From a virus, in the IMG/VR virus record IMGVR_UViG_3300025648_000012, positions 62,001 to 126,000 of that record: a stretch of DNA of 64,000 nucleotides; one strand, given 5' to 3'. Positions 1 to 8,175 of this stretch are shown piece by piece. Both the position numbers and the translations under genes were made by a program. Below the pieces are notes generated by a model that did no database searches, was not told the DNA's origin, and saw only the letters and a program-made list of their open reading frames with translations. Each line of letters starts with the position of its first letter. Positions within the stretch are counted from its first letter, which is position 1.

Positions 1-15
1 TCTGGGGGTTACTAA

Positions 16-315
16 ATGATTAAAGACGTCCTAAATGTTTACTCCTCAAACTGCTTAAAATGTTCTCGACTTGAGTCCTCTCAAAAAAGAACATTTCCCT
101 GCTCCTACGAATCAGGAAATACGGATTGTCCAGCACATGAAGTAGAAATAGTAATTACAGGAAAGCTAACAAAAGCTGTTAATTCACTCGGGAGAGCTAG
201 AGCTAACAAGGACTATTTACTTGAGAGCAAAATACTAGCGTGGGTTAGCAAGCAATCTAAATCTTTTCGTGATAAATTCAGGGGACTAGTTGAAAATGGA
301 CACAAAAATAGTTAA
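16..315 (+). CDS. Small cysteine-containing hypothetical protein
   Basis: 99-residue protein of unknown function. The N-terminal half carries four cysteines (a CLKC pair near residues 13-16, then single cysteines near 29 and 38), compatible with a small zinc-binding site. The C-terminal half is basic and probably helical. The ATG at 16 follows a GGGGG run at a usable ribosome-binding distance. It overlaps the next gene by 20 bases, which suggests co-transcription. Coding evidence is the open frame, start signal and tight packing; I recognise no family. Confidence 0.6.
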   Translation: MIKDVLNVYSSNCLKCSRLESSQKRTFPCSYESGNTDCPAHEVEIVITGKLTKAVNSLGRARANKDYLLESKILAWVSKQSKSFRDKFRGLVENGHKNS

Positions 316-1003
316 ATTAGTTCAGGTTGGTACCAGACTGGTTATTCAAGATTTTGAGACCTATAAAGTTCTCAAGCAGGAAGGAATACCAGTTCTATGC
401 TTTGAAAAACAATTTCTTGGCACTTTAGCTACCTTTTTAGATTGCCCGATTGAGATTGTAGAATTCAAAGAGTTGGAGTTACCATTTTTAGAAAAAGTAA
501 TAGAATTTTGGAATAGGCAGCCCAATAGAACAATTGCAGTTTCAAAAGGTTTAGTTAAGACAATAAAATTAACTGCACCAGTTGTAGTTACTAAAGCAAT
601 GAACTCTGTTACTTCTGCCATAATTGAGTTCTACGAACATTATGGTTTCTCAGCGAAAACTATTATTTCTGAAACAAAAAAGGGAGATAGAAATTTAGTA
701 GTCATTTCACTCGAATTTACTGGTGTGCCAAAAATACCAAAAGTTGAAACTCAAGAAGAGGCCGTTTTTGATTTCGGTTATACGAGGTTAACTCTAACTC
801 TTAACTCTAATAAAAGATGGTATTCAAAGGTATCAGTTAAAACTGGAGATAAGTATAGCATAATCCATACTTCTGAATTTCTAACAAGGGATGTTTCCGG
901 TATAGGCAGCATGATTTCCGCCCTAATTGGAATACATAATTCTCAACAAGAAAACCTTGTTAAAACAGCAGGAGTAAAATTTGAGAGTTTCTCTGATGAC
1001 TAA
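296..1003 (+). CDS. Hypothetical protein upstream of topoisomerase genes
   Basis: 235-residue protein that I do not recognise. It has mixed alpha/beta composition, no obvious membrane segment and no catalytic motif. The ATG at 296 is preferred over an upstream in-frame TTG at 290; GGGG at 281-284 lies upstream. Its 3' end overlaps the start of the topoisomerase ATPase subunit, so the two are probably translationally coupled. A replication-associated role is only suggested by position. Confidence 0.65.
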   Translation: MDTKIVKLVQVGTRLVIQDFETYKVLKQEGIPVLCFEKQFLGTLATFLDCPIEIVEFKELELPFLEKVIEFWNRQPNRTIAVSKGLVKTIKLTAPVVVTKAMNSVTSAIIEFYEHYGFSAKTIISETKKGDRNLVVISLEFTGVPKIPKVETQEEAVFDFGYTRLTLTLNSNKRWYSKVSVKTGDKYSIIHTSEFLTRDVSGIGSMISALIGIHNSQQENLVKTAGVKFESFSDD

Positions 1004-3305
1004 CTACAATGAAAAGTCAATCCAAAGGTTTGCTGGACTTCAGGGTATTCGCAAAAAACCTACTCCCTACATTGGTCCTAACGACAGCTCTGGGCTGTTT
1101 ACGATTTTAAGAGAACCTGCGGATAACGCTGTAGACCAAGCATTAGCTGGTAGAAACAATCAAGTTACTATTGCTGTGGATAATGGGTCATATTGGGTTA
1201 TTGATTCTGGAGAAGGTATTCCTGTAGGTGTAAAAGAGTTTGAAAATGAGCATGGTCAAAAAGAAAAACTAAGTACACTGTATGTTGCTACTGGTTTAAC
1301 TCATGGCGGTTCTAACTTTGCAGGTTCTTCTATATCAAGAGGGTGCTTTGCAGGGGATACTAAAGTACGCCTTCTTAATGGTAAAGTGGTTAGTATGGAG
1401 AGGCTTTATTCAAGATGGAATAAAAATCAAACTCCTATAGCCATAATGTCCTATAACCTAAAGTTCAAAAAACTTGAACCGTCCTATATTAGTCATGTTC
1501 AATTAACTAAACATACTCGAAATTTAACTAAGGTTATTTTTGATACTGGAGAATCAGTTTTGGTTACTCCAGATCATCCTTTCTTTGTTAAAAAAGGTGG
1601 AAGCATAGCTAAAGTTAGAGCAGAGAATCTTAATGGAGGAGATTCTCTTGTAACTTATTATTCTTCGGATATTCCTGATATAGTTAAGTATTGGAATCAT
1701 ACTGTTACTGGAGTAGTTAGTATCCACAAAACCAATTCTATTCCAGTCTATGACATAACCGTAGATAATACCCATACGTTTTTTATTGAACCTGGTATTT
1801 TGGTATCAAACACTCATGGCCTCGGCCAGAAGGCAACTAATGCAATGTCTAAAGAGTTTATTGTCTGGACTTGTAGGGAGGGAAAATGGTACTCAATAAA
1901 GTATAGGGATGCTAAATTAGTTGAAAATGTAAAAGAGTGCCAAAAACCTAAGCTTCCCTTTGGGTTAAAGTCTTCAAAAGGAACAGTGGTAAAGTTTATT
2001 CCAGATTTAACCCTATTCCAGAAAGGGTCAATAATGCCAAGTTCCGAGTTAGTTAGCTGGGCTAAACTAACTAGCTATTTGGTTCCTAACTTTTTAATAA
2101 CTTTAGTTTCCAGCAAGGGAACAAAGCAATTCAAAAGCAAAGGACCACAGGAATATATTAAAGATAGGCTGGAAGAGCAGGGAGGAGAGCAACTTGGTAA
2201 AACCTTCCAATACTCTTCTCGAGAATTGGACGTTGCTGTGGCTTTCTGCAACTATGAAGGCTCTGGAGTTAATTCTTACACTAATGGACTACTCAACAAA
2301 GATGGTGGGGACCATTATGAAGCGCTTAAAGATTCATTGTTTAAGAGCTTGGTTAACCTTAAAAAAGTAAAGCAAAAATTTACAAAGGCAGATGTGGTAG
2401 ATGGGTTAATTGGTCTTATAAATTACAAGATTGCAGCCCCCAAGTTTAACAATCAACCGAAGGATAAGCTCATTGATGACCGGGTATATCCTGTAGCTGT
2501 AGAGCAACTAACTAAAGCCTGGTTAGAGTTTTGGAAAACTCATAAATCCATGCTAAATGAGGTTTTGGAAAGAGCGTCTCTCCTTAGGTCTAAGACAGCG
2601 GACTTTTTGAAGGACAAAAAATTAGTTAAGAATGTTAACGCTCAGAAGAAAAAGCAGTCAGCGAAATTTGGAACCATTCAAGGTAAGTGTCCAATAGATA
2701 AACGTGAGCTAATATTGGTAGAGGGAGACTCGGCGGGCGGAGAAGCGAAAAAAGCTAGGGATAAAACTTTCCAAGCTATTTATCCACTCAAAGGTAAACC
2801 GCTAAATGTAATGGAAGTTGGAATAGATAAGATAAATAGCAATGAAGAAATTGTAGGGTTATTAGCAGCATTAGATGTAGACTTATCTGGTAAATCGCAA
2901 GATATTCCCTATGGTAAGATTATTCTTATGAGTGATGCAGATGTAGACGGAAAGCATATTGGCGTTTTATTACTTGGATTCCTATATAAATACTTACCAA
3001 ATCTTTTCAAACTAGGTAAGGTTTATGCGGTAAGGGCGCCATTATTCAAAGGGCACCACAAAGGTAAAACGTTATTTGGTATGACAAAAGAAGAGGTATA
3101 TAAGCAAGCGGGAACAGATAAAGTCCAACTATCTTACCTAAAAGGTTGGGGTGAAATTTCTGGCACTGATTTAGCGTGTGGATTGAAGCCTGGAGTAAGA
3201 AAGTTATACAAACTACAACCTCCTGAAAATGCAGACAAAAAGGACTTTGAAAAGTTGCTTGGTACTTCTCCAGATTTTAGGAAGAAACTTTTGGGAGTGG
3301 CGTAA
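996..3305 (+). CDS. DNA topoisomerase II ATPase/TOPRIM subunit (GyrB/T4 gp39-like), intein-interrupted
   Basis: Large subunit of a type IIA topoisomerase, which hydrolyses ATP to drive strand passage during replication. The N-terminal GHKL ATPase fold shows IRKKPTPYIG near residue 20, the asparagine/glutamate region REPADNAVDQ, and the glycine motif THGLGQKATNAMS, which is split by an intein. The TOPRIM domain follows with EGDSAGGEA (about residue 572) and SDADVDG (about 650). Without the intein the product is about 613 residues, close to phage gyrase-type ATPase subunits. A TTG at 981 has the better Shine-Dalgarno (AGGAG at 970) and may be the true start; ATG 996 is given as the conservative choice. 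The partner subunit starts 3 bases after the stop. Confidence 0.93.
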   Translation: MTNYNEKSIQRFAGLQGIRKKPTPYIGPNDSSGLFTILREPADNAVDQALAGRNNQVTIAVDNGSYWVIDSGEGIPVGVKEFENEHGQKEKLSTLYVATGLTHGGSNFAGSSISRGCFAGDTKVRLLNGKVVSMERLYSRWNKNQTPIAIMSYNLKFKKLEPSYISHVQLTKHTRNLTKVIFDTGESVLVTPDHPFFVKKGGSIAKVRAENLNGGDSLVTYYSSDIPDIVKYWNHTVTGVVSIHKTNSIPVYDITVDNTHTFFIEPGILVSNTHGLGQKATNAMSKEFIVWTCREGKWYSIKYRDAKLVENVKECQKPKLPFGLKSSKGTVVKFIPDLTLFQKGSIMPSSELVSWAKLTSYLVPNFLITLVSSKGTKQFKSKGPQEYIKDRLEEQGGEQLGKTFQYSSRELDVAVAFCNYEGSGVNSYTNGLLNKDGGDHYEALKDSLFKSLVNLKKVKQKFTKADVVDGLIGLINYKIAAPKFNNQPKDKLIDDRVYPVAVEQLTKAWLEFWKTHKSMLNEVLERASLLRSKTADFLKDKKLVKNVNAQKKKQSAKFGTIQGKCPIDKRELILVEGDSAGGEAKKARDKTFQAIYPLKGKPLNVMEVGIDKINSNEEIVGLLAALDVDLSGKSQDIPYGKIILMSDADVDGKHIGVLLLGFLYKYLPNLFKLGKVYAVRAPLFKGHHKGKTLFGMTKEEVYKQAGTDKVQLSYLKGWGEISGTDLACGLKPGVRKLYKLQPPENADKKDFEKLLGTSPDFRKKLLGVA
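1344..1811 (+). other. Mini-intein in the topoisomerase ATPase subunit
   Basis: In-frame protein-splicing element of 156 residues, Cys117 to Asn272 of the host protein. Block A begins CFAGDTKVRLLNG. Block B is seen as VTPDHPFF, with the expected threonine and histidine. Block F is VYDITVDNTHTFF, and the C-terminal junction is GILVSN followed by extein Thr. The flanking exteins join as SSISRG/THGLGQ, restoring the GHKL glycine motif. There is no LAGLIDADG or HNH homing domain, so this is a mini-intein. The usual penultimate histidine is replaced by serine. Confidence 0.92.
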
Positions 3306-3308
3306 ACA

Positions 3309-5237
3309 ATGAAAACTACAACTGAAAAAGTAATAGAGAAATTTATAGAAGCCCCTTTCTTAAAATTCTCCTTACGTAACTACAAAGAATATGGAATTGC
3401 AGTATTAGAAGACCGTGCAGTTCCAGCAATTCAGGATGGTCTAAAACCAGTGCATAGAAGAGCTATTTGGGCAGCACATTCTCTTGGTGCTAATTCTACA
3501 AGTAGGTGGGTTAAATCAGCAAGGGTTGTTGGAGATGTAATTGGTAGATTTCACCCTCACGGTGACTGCCTTCGGGGGGATACTATTGTACCGTTACTAA
3601 ATGGAGAAACCCCAACTATAAAGGAGTTAGCGGAAAATTACTTAAGTAAAAAATGGGTTCTATCTTATGATAGTAAAACTAAAAAATATGTACGAGCTAG
3701 AGCCTATGCTTGGAGATTGGGTCAGATTACTGATACGTTTTATAGAATTACTCTGAATACTGGAGATGTACTTGAGGCCACAGGAAACCACAAGTTTTTT
3801 ACTGAAAGGGGCCAAATAGAGATCAGTAACCTAACTATGGATGATATCTTAATAGGAGGGTACACCTATCATATTTCCAAGGACGCTGTACCTCATTGGA
3901 GAATTTTCGCTATAGAAAAAATAGTCTTAAAACACAAAGAAGAATTTTACGATTTTACAGTCGATGGCTATGCTAACATGATAGTTTGTCCTGCGGGCAA
4001 TCCTTCGACATTTGTCGTAGTACACAACTCATCGGCATACGGAGCTATAGTTGGAATGACCAATGTAGGTAAGTCAATAAATAACATCCCTATTGGTTTG
4101 TTTGAAGGTGGTGGAAACTGGGGCAGTTGGAGTTCTCATACCGCTGCTGCCTACAGATATACTGAATTAAAACTTTCAAAATTTACTGACTCAGTATTGC
4201 TAAACCCTTTTTACTTACCCGTAATTGAGTACGGTCCTAACTTTGATGATTCCACAGTAGAGCCCTTGGTATTGCCTGCTCTACTTCCTATATTATTCCT
4301 TAACGGGTCATCAGGTATGGCTCCTGGTGCTAGATCTGAAATACCTAGTTGTACGCTAAAAAGCGTAATTCAGACACTGAATGAGATATATTCAGGACTG
4401 CCTATAACCCCTGAGTTGCTATATAGGAATCTTAGGTTTAGGTCTTGCTATGGGGCTTTGGAAGACAAACCAATAGGCTCAGAAGTTGAAGAAAGAAAGT
4501 CAATTTTCAAAACTATGAAAGGGTCTGTTCTCCTTCATTCAAACTTTAAGGAAGTTAAACCCAATGTTTGGGAGGCTACAACTTTTGGCCCTGTAGCGGA
4601 TTCCCCTTCCATTATTGACCGAATACGTAACAGAGTTTCGTCTGTAGTATCAGTGGAAGACAGTTCAGATTCAGATTCAAAATTTGGAAAACTTACTGTA
4701 GTGTTTAAGCGGGGAGTAGAAGATTCTGACATTGAAAAAGTTAGAACCATTCTTGATTCTAAAGAAAACTATATTCTAAACCTTACTGACCGCTATGTAG
4801 ACGAAAAAGGCCTACTGGCAGCCCGTTTGTTTAATGCTTCTCTTACAGAAGCTTTTAAGAAATGGATTGAATTTAGAATTGACCTAGAAGTTAAAGCTTG
4901 TTCCTATTGGATTGAAGAGTATAAAATTCAACTAGCTAAAACTAAATTGCTAATGTTAGCAGTTGACAATGTTGATATAATTCTTAAATCCTTAAAGCGT
5001 AAGGAAAAACAATTAGAATTAGAGATATGGCTAGCAAAGGAATTAAAAATATCAGTGGAGGACGCCAAGACAATTTATTCTTTGCAGGTTAGGCAATTGC
5101 GGTCATTAGAAAGAGAACCCCTTGAGGAAAAAGAAAAGTCGTTGCTAGCTAAGTCTAAAAAGTTAGACCAGAGAAGAAAAGATCCATTCCCTTTTATGAA
5201 GTCCCAGTTAAATGAGCTATTTCTGCCAGAAAAATAA
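3309..5237 (+). CDS. DNA topoisomerase II cleavage subunit (GyrA/ParC/T4 gp52-like), intein-interrupted
   Basis: DNA-cleaving and religating subunit of the topoisomerase whose ATPase subunit is encoded just upstream. Family motifs include RAVPAIQDGLKPVHRR (about residues 36-51), SARVVGDVIGRFHPHGD (ending at residue 86), and AAYRYTELKLSK, where the tyrosine of RYTE is the expected catalytic residue. The C-terminal part is rich in charged helices and lacks the GyrA beta-pinwheel, so the enzyme resembles T4-type topoisomerase more than a supercoiling gyrase. Removing the intein leaves about 488 residues, near T4 gp52 size. A promoter lies immediately downstream, which suggests this operon ends here. 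Confidence 0.93.
   Translation: MKTTTEKVIEKFIEAPFLKFSLRNYKEYGIAVLEDRAVPAIQDGLKPVHRRAIWAAHSLGANSTSRWVKSARVVGDVIGRFHPHGDCLRGDTIVPLLNGETPTIKELAENYLSKKWVLSYDSKTKKYVRARAYAWRLGQITDTFYRITLNTGDVLEATGNHKFFTERGQIEISNLTMDDILIGGYTYHISKDAVPHWRIFAIEKIVLKHKEEFYDFTVDGYANMIVCPAGNPSTFVVVHNSSAYGAIVGMTNVGKSINNIPIGLFEGGGNWGSWSSHTAAAYRYTELKLSKFTDSVLLNPFYLPVIEYGPNFDDSTVEPLVLPALLPILFLNGSSGMAPGARSEIPSCTLKSVIQTLNEIYSGLPITPELLYRNLRFRSCYGALEDKPIGSEVEERKSIFKTMKGSVLLHSNFKEVKPNVWEATTFGPVADSPSIIDRIRNRVSSVVSVEDSSDSDSKFGKLTVVFKRGVEDSDIEKVRTILDSKENYILNLTDRYVDEKGLLAARLFNASLTEAFKKWIEFRIDLEVKACSYWIEEYKIQLAKTKLLMLAVDNVDIILKSLKRKEKQLELEIWLAKELKISVEDAKTIYSLQVRQLRSLEREPLEEKEKSLLAKSKKLDQRRKDPFPFMKSQLNELFLPEK
3567..4028 (+). other. Mini-intein in the topoisomerase cleavage subunit
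   Basis: 154-residue in-frame splicing element, Cys87 to Asn240 of the precursor. Block A reads CLRGDTIVPLLNGE. A block B-like segment is TGDVLEATGNHKFF. The block F region EFYDFTVDGYANMIV is followed by a terminal VVVHN and extein Ser. Joining the exteins recreates HPHGD/SSAYG, a conserved topoisomerase segment about 35 residues before the catalytic tyrosine. No homing endonuclease domain is present. It retains the canonical penultimate His-Asn, unlike the intein in the partner gene. Confidence 0.93.
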
Positions 5238-5239
5238 AT

Positions 5240-5268
5240 TTGACAATTTTTCAAAAGCTATTTATAAT
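5240..5268 (+). promoter_or_regulatory. Consensus sigma70 promoter
   Basis: TTGACA at 5240-5245 and TATAAT at 5263-5268 are separated by exactly 17 bases, a perfect match to the bacterial housekeeping promoter. It lies just after the topoisomerase stop codon and about 70 bases upstream of the next start. Transcription would begin near 5275, where a short GTGGT/ACCAC hairpin (5275-5279 with 5288-5292) would form the 5' end of the transcript. It is most likely an early promoter read by host RNA polymerase. Confidence 0.85.
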
Positions 5269-5339
5269 ATAATTGTGGTAGAATAGAACCACGATTTTAA
5301 CTTTGTGAAAAACTTAATCTCAATAAAGGGGAATTAAAA

Positions 5340-5798
5340 ATGAGCACTAAATCAAAAGTACTATTTACTATTCCGGTGGACATTACGGTTGCTATGCTAA
5401 ACAACTTTGTTAATGCTGGGCTAACATATGACGAGAATTGCGTAGACAGTGATACCTACACGCAAAGCGTGGTTAAAAAAGTACTGGGTGGTAAAACTAA
5501 CTTGATGACTAATATAAAAGAAAATACTATGAAGGATGAGTGCAGTCTAACCTATATCAAAAAGTTAGTTGAATACCAACTTAAGTACCAGGTGAGCGAA
5601 GAAGCTATTAAAGATGGGCGTGGCGTAGATTTCTATTTTTCTGAATTACCCAAGGATTCTTACTATCAACGACTAGTGAAAGTGCTGGACAGGGAGCAAG
5701 AAGTTTTTGACAGTCAAAAGGTGATTCCCGATCCCGAGGAGAAAGAAGCTATTGACCTTCTCAAAAACCGTGGGTACCGGTTTACCCGAGGTGATTAG
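5340..5798 (+). CDS. Hypothetical early protein
   Basis: 152-residue protein of unknown function, first gene behind the consensus promoter. AAAGGGGAATT precedes ATG 5340. It is charged, mostly helical in the C-terminal half, with no membrane segment or recognisable catalytic motif. Its position directly behind a strong host-type promoter suggests early expression, perhaps a host-takeover role; that is inference only. A perfect 12-bp inverted repeat follows the gene. Confidence 0.65.
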   Translation: MSTKSKVLFTIPVDITVAMLNNFVNAGLTYDENCVDSDTYTQSVVKKVLGGKTNLMTNIKENTMKDECSLTYIKKLVEYQLKYQVSEEAIKDGRGVDFYFSELPKDSYYQRLVKVLDREQEVFDSQKVIPDPEEKEAIDLLKNRGYRFTRGD

Positions 5799-5823
5799 TA
5801 AGCGATTACAATTACAACTTTGT

Positions 5824-5859
5824 GGAAGGCTAAATATTGAAAAGGGAATTTAGCCTTCC
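5824..5859 (+). terminator. Perfect 12-bp intergenic hairpin
   Basis: GGAAGGCTAAAT (5824-5835) and ATTTAGCCTTCC (5848-5859) form a 12-bp perfect stem with a 12-base loop between two genes. The downstream tract is only weakly T-rich (ATTTCT), so it may be a weak terminator or an RNA processing/stabilising element rather than a strong factor-independent terminator. Confidence 0.5.
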
Positions 5860-5880
5860 ATTTCTAAAAGGATATCAAAA

Positions 5881-6117
5881 ATGAAAGCTAAAACTAAAGA
5901 AATAGAGCCCCCATTTCCGGTCGAAATTTTGGATAAAGAACCAGTATTAGTACGGAATAAATATAGTGGGGAAAGTTGTATGCTAACACCTTTAGCAGTA
6001 GCAGTATATGAGACAATTATTGGGGCTGAATATTTAGGGCATTACGATACAATGAGTATGGGCCTCTATTGGTTTCGGGTAAATTTCCCTGATGAGTATT
6101 ATATTCTTTTGGATTGA
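5881..6117 (+). CDS. Small hypothetical protein
   Basis: 78-residue protein, unrecognised. AAAAGGATATCAAAA precedes ATG 5881. Composition is mixed, with an aromatic C-terminus (YWFRVNFPDEYYILLD). It lies between a strong hairpin and a region of 11-bp tandem repeats. No function can be inferred beyond membership in an accessory, probably early, block. Confidence 0.55.
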   Translation: MKAKTKEIEPPFPVEILDKEPVLVRNKYSGESCMLTPLAVAVYETIIGAEYLGHYDTMSMGLYWFRVNFPDEYYILLD

Positions 6118-6134
6118 AGGTCAAACCAATTTAA

Positions 6135-6178
6135 CTGTATCAAACCTGTATCAAACCTGTATCAAACCTGTATCAAAC
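6135..6178 (+). repeat. Four tandem 11-bp repeats (CTGTATCAAAC)
   Basis: CTGTATCAAAC occurs four times head to tail without interruption (6135-6145, 6146-6156, 6157-6167, 6168-6178). The 11-bp period is close to one DNA helical turn, so a protein could bind all copies on one face. The array sits about 55 bases upstream of the histone-like gene start and could be an operator or an origin-type iteron set. Confidence 0.9.
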
Positions 6179-6209
6179 GGTTATACCGGAAACCGTAATC
6201 AATTCCGGT
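6178..6209 (+). promoter_or_regulatory. Two mutually exclusive hairpins in a leader
   Basis: CGGTT (6178-6182) can pair with AACCG (6191-6195), or ACCGGAA (6185-6191) can pair with TTCCGGT (6203-6209). The two helices overlap and cannot form together. They sit between the 11-bp repeats and the ribosome binding site (TAGGAGAAA) of the histone-like gene. The arrangement could serve attenuation-like control, but no T-run follows, so transcription termination is not supported. Confidence 0.4.
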
Positions 6210-6232
6210 ACTCTAAATTTAGGAGAAACACA

Positions 6233-6589
6233 ATGAGTAATACTCAAGCATCAAAAGCAATTACTAAGTTGGAAAAAGCTGCTGCCAAGCTACAAGCTGC
6301 AGCAAATAAAACAGCTTTGGGATATGAAAAAGCATTTAATGCTAAAGTTCAAAAGTTGGAAACCAAGCTTTCAAAACAACTGAGTAAACTTGAAGCGAAA
6401 AAGAACAAGCTTCTTCAAGTCGAAGCAAAGGAATCTGCTAAAACTGAAAAGAAGATTGCTAAAACGACTGCTAAGGCTGCAGCAAAAGCTCCTGCCAAAG
6501 CAGCAAAGACAGTAGCAAAAGCCCCCATTGTTGCTGCCTCTAAAAAGGCTCCAGCAAAAGCTAAGCCTAAGACTGCTCAAAAGGCGTAA
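6233..6589 (+). CDS. Lys/Ala-rich histone H1-like protein
   Basis: 118-residue basic protein. The N-terminal 60 residues are heptad-rich (KLEKAAAKLQ, KVQKLETKLSKQLSKLEAK) and probably form a coiled coil. The C-terminal half is a low-complexity AKAPAK/KAPAKAKPK tail like bacterial histone H1-like and AlgP-type proteins, which bind DNA non-specifically. ATG 6233 is chosen because TAGGAGAAACACA precedes it; the frame stays open upstream to 6092 only by running through the 11-bp repeats and hairpins. Likely role: nucleoid-like DNA compaction or masking of phage or host DNA. The repeats just upstream may be its regulatory site. Confidence 0.75.
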   Translation: MSNTQASKAITKLEKAAAKLQAAANKTALGYEKAFNAKVQKLETKLSKQLSKLEAKKNKLLQVEAKESAKTEKKIAKTTAKAAAKAPAKAAKTVAKAPIVAASKKAPAKAKPKTAQKA

Positions 6590-6603
6590 GGTAATCGGGC
6601 TAT

Positions 6604-6647
6604 TTAGTGGGTGGTAAAACTGTAAAAAGGGGGTTACCACCCACTAA
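6604..6647 (+). terminator. Perfect 14-bp hairpin between genes
   Basis: TTAGTGGGTGGTAA (6604-6617) pairs exactly with TTACCACCCACTAA (6634-6647) around a 16-base loop, 14 bases after the histone-like gene stop. The stem is strong, but the 3' flank (GTTTAC) is only slightly T-rich. It is probably a transcription terminator or a 3'-end stabilising structure. Confidence 0.6.
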
Positions 6648-6682
6648 GTTTACACAGGCGAAACCATAGAAGGGGAATAAAA

Positions 6683-7636
6683 GTGGATGCTAAAGCTACT
6701 GGTAAAGTAAGTGCAAAAGAAAATTTAGACGTATATGTTGAAAACCCTGTGGTATCAGAGGAAGTACAAAAAGAAATTAAAGCCAATTTTTCGGAAGCAA
6801 AACAAAAGCAATTTACTGCCTTTAAACTTAATGCTTTGGAGTTAGTAGATAGATGTGCTTCTCTAGCCTCGGAATCAATCCCCCGTCAATTACGGGATAT
6901 TACAACTTGTTTGGAAGATTTGATTCCCAAGCTTCGTACATTTTCAGTAATGGGTGGAAAAATTATTTTGGATAAAATTCAAAATGAATTAGTTTCCATT
7001 CAAGAAGGGCTATTGTCAGGGGCCATTAAAGGGGTAACACCTACAACTATTACTGCTCTAACAACCTTGGTTAAATCTGTTGAAGAAAAAATATCATCTC
7101 AGCATGAAAAAGCTAGAGATGATTCCTTTAGCGACGAATCGCTGAATACAGCACAAAAGGTATTTAACACCAAGCACTCTAAACTTCCAGCACTTGGAAA
7201 GGATACCCCATTCAAAATTGCAAAAGGGGCTATTACTTTTACCGCAAAAGGGAAGGTATTTTCTCAACCTACATTTATGGTAAATGTTGAAAAGTTAAAC
7301 CGCTTGGGGTTTAAGTCTTCCATATTTGAAGGATATTGCGTCATTGAAAACCAAACATTACTTGGAATAAGCAATGCTTCCATTCCAACAAAAGAAGTAG
7401 GTAAAAAGGTAGGTGAAGGTAAGACTTTTGTTGAGAAAAAGAAAACAAAAACTTCCTTTGACGTGGCTAAAGAAGTTCTAAAATCCATTATTCAAAAAAC
7501 AGGTAAGCATTGGATGTTTGTATCTTCTGAACCGAATCCAGTTTCAGGAGGAAATTGGTTTTGGATTATACCGGAAGCAGATCTCCAACTTTTACAATCC
7601 GTTAATAGAAAGTTTCCTTCTTGGGGAGTATTTTAA
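6683..7636 (+). CDS. Hypothetical protein, GTG start
   Basis: 317-residue protein starting at GTG 6683 behind AGGGGAATAAAA. The N-terminal two thirds are predicted helical (NFSEAKQKQFTAFKLNALE and similar stretches). The C-terminal part is mixed alpha/beta and ends with aromatic residues (WFWIIPEADLQLLQ). I do not recognise the family. Its stop overlaps the next ATG (TAATG), indicating translational coupling with the following gene. Confidence 0.65.
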   Translation: MDAKATGKVSAKENLDVYVENPVVSEEVQKEIKANFSEAKQKQFTAFKLNALELVDRCASLASESIPRQLRDITTCLEDLIPKLRTFSVMGGKIILDKIQNELVSIQEGLLSGAIKGVTPTTITALTTLVKSVEEKISSQHEKARDDSFSDESLNTAQKVFNTKHSKLPALGKDTPFKIAKGAITFTAKGKVFSQPTFMVNVEKLNRLGFKSSIFEGYCVIENQTLLGISNASIPTKEVGKKVGEGKTFVEKKKTKTSFDVAKEVLKSIIQKTGKHWMFVSSEPNPVSGGNWFWIIPEADLQLLQSVNRKFPSWGVF

Positions 7637-8166
7637 TGTTAAACCATAAGCTTTATAGAAGCAAAGTTTACCCAACAAATGACGTATTGGATTACTTTGT
7701 TGCCCTATTTGCATCAACTCCTTTGGAGGTGGGGTCAGATTTTGGAGTAATTTTAGGGTCATCCTATACAGAGTTTGAGACTTTTCCTACAGAAGTGTAC
7801 GAGTTTAAGCCTGGCTCTTTGGGAGTTTGGTACGATAGTATCTCAAACCATTCTTCACTTATACTTCCATTGCGGGCAGGCCCAAAGGCAATTAGTAGGT
7901 GGCAGCAAATAGGAGATGAACACTTTTCAGTGTTCATACCCTTTGTAGTTTTAGCGGATTACCAAAAAGGTCTTCGCCATAGAAGGAAGGCATTTTTAAA
8001 CTCTATTAGTGATTCACTGATTCAATCTAACTATACTTTAACGTTTCATGGAGAACAGTTAATTGAGTATGATAACTCACTACCTATACATTCAGATTTT
8101 ATTTTTGATATAGTTAATAGGTCAGCGTCTATATTTGCAGAAGAATTGCAAGAAGAAACCGATTGA
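7636..8166 (+). CDS. Hypothetical protein
   Basis: 176-residue protein of unknown function. ATG 7636 overlaps the preceding stop by one base and has GGGGAG upstream, so it is preferred over an in-frame TTG at 7621. The sequence is rich in aromatic and beta-prone segments with one conserved-looking RHRRKAF patch. No domain recognised. Confidence 0.6.
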   Translation: MLNHKLYRSKVYPTNDVLDYFVALFASTPLEVGSDFGVILGSSYTEFETFPTEVYEFKPGSLGVWYDSISNHSSLILPLRAGPKAISRWQQIGDEHFSVFIPFVVLADYQKGLRHRRKAFLNSISDSLIQSNYTLTFHGEQLIEYDNSLPIHSDFIFDIVNRSASIFAEELQEETD

Positions 8167-8175
8167 GGTGACTTT

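Noticed and set aside
6135-6178. CRISPR-like array
   Set aside because: Repeats are directly adjacent 11-mers without spacers.
6092-6232. 47-residue N-terminal extension of the histone-like protein
   Set aside because: It would translate the 11-bp repeats and hairpins; a good ribosome site directly precedes ATG 6233.
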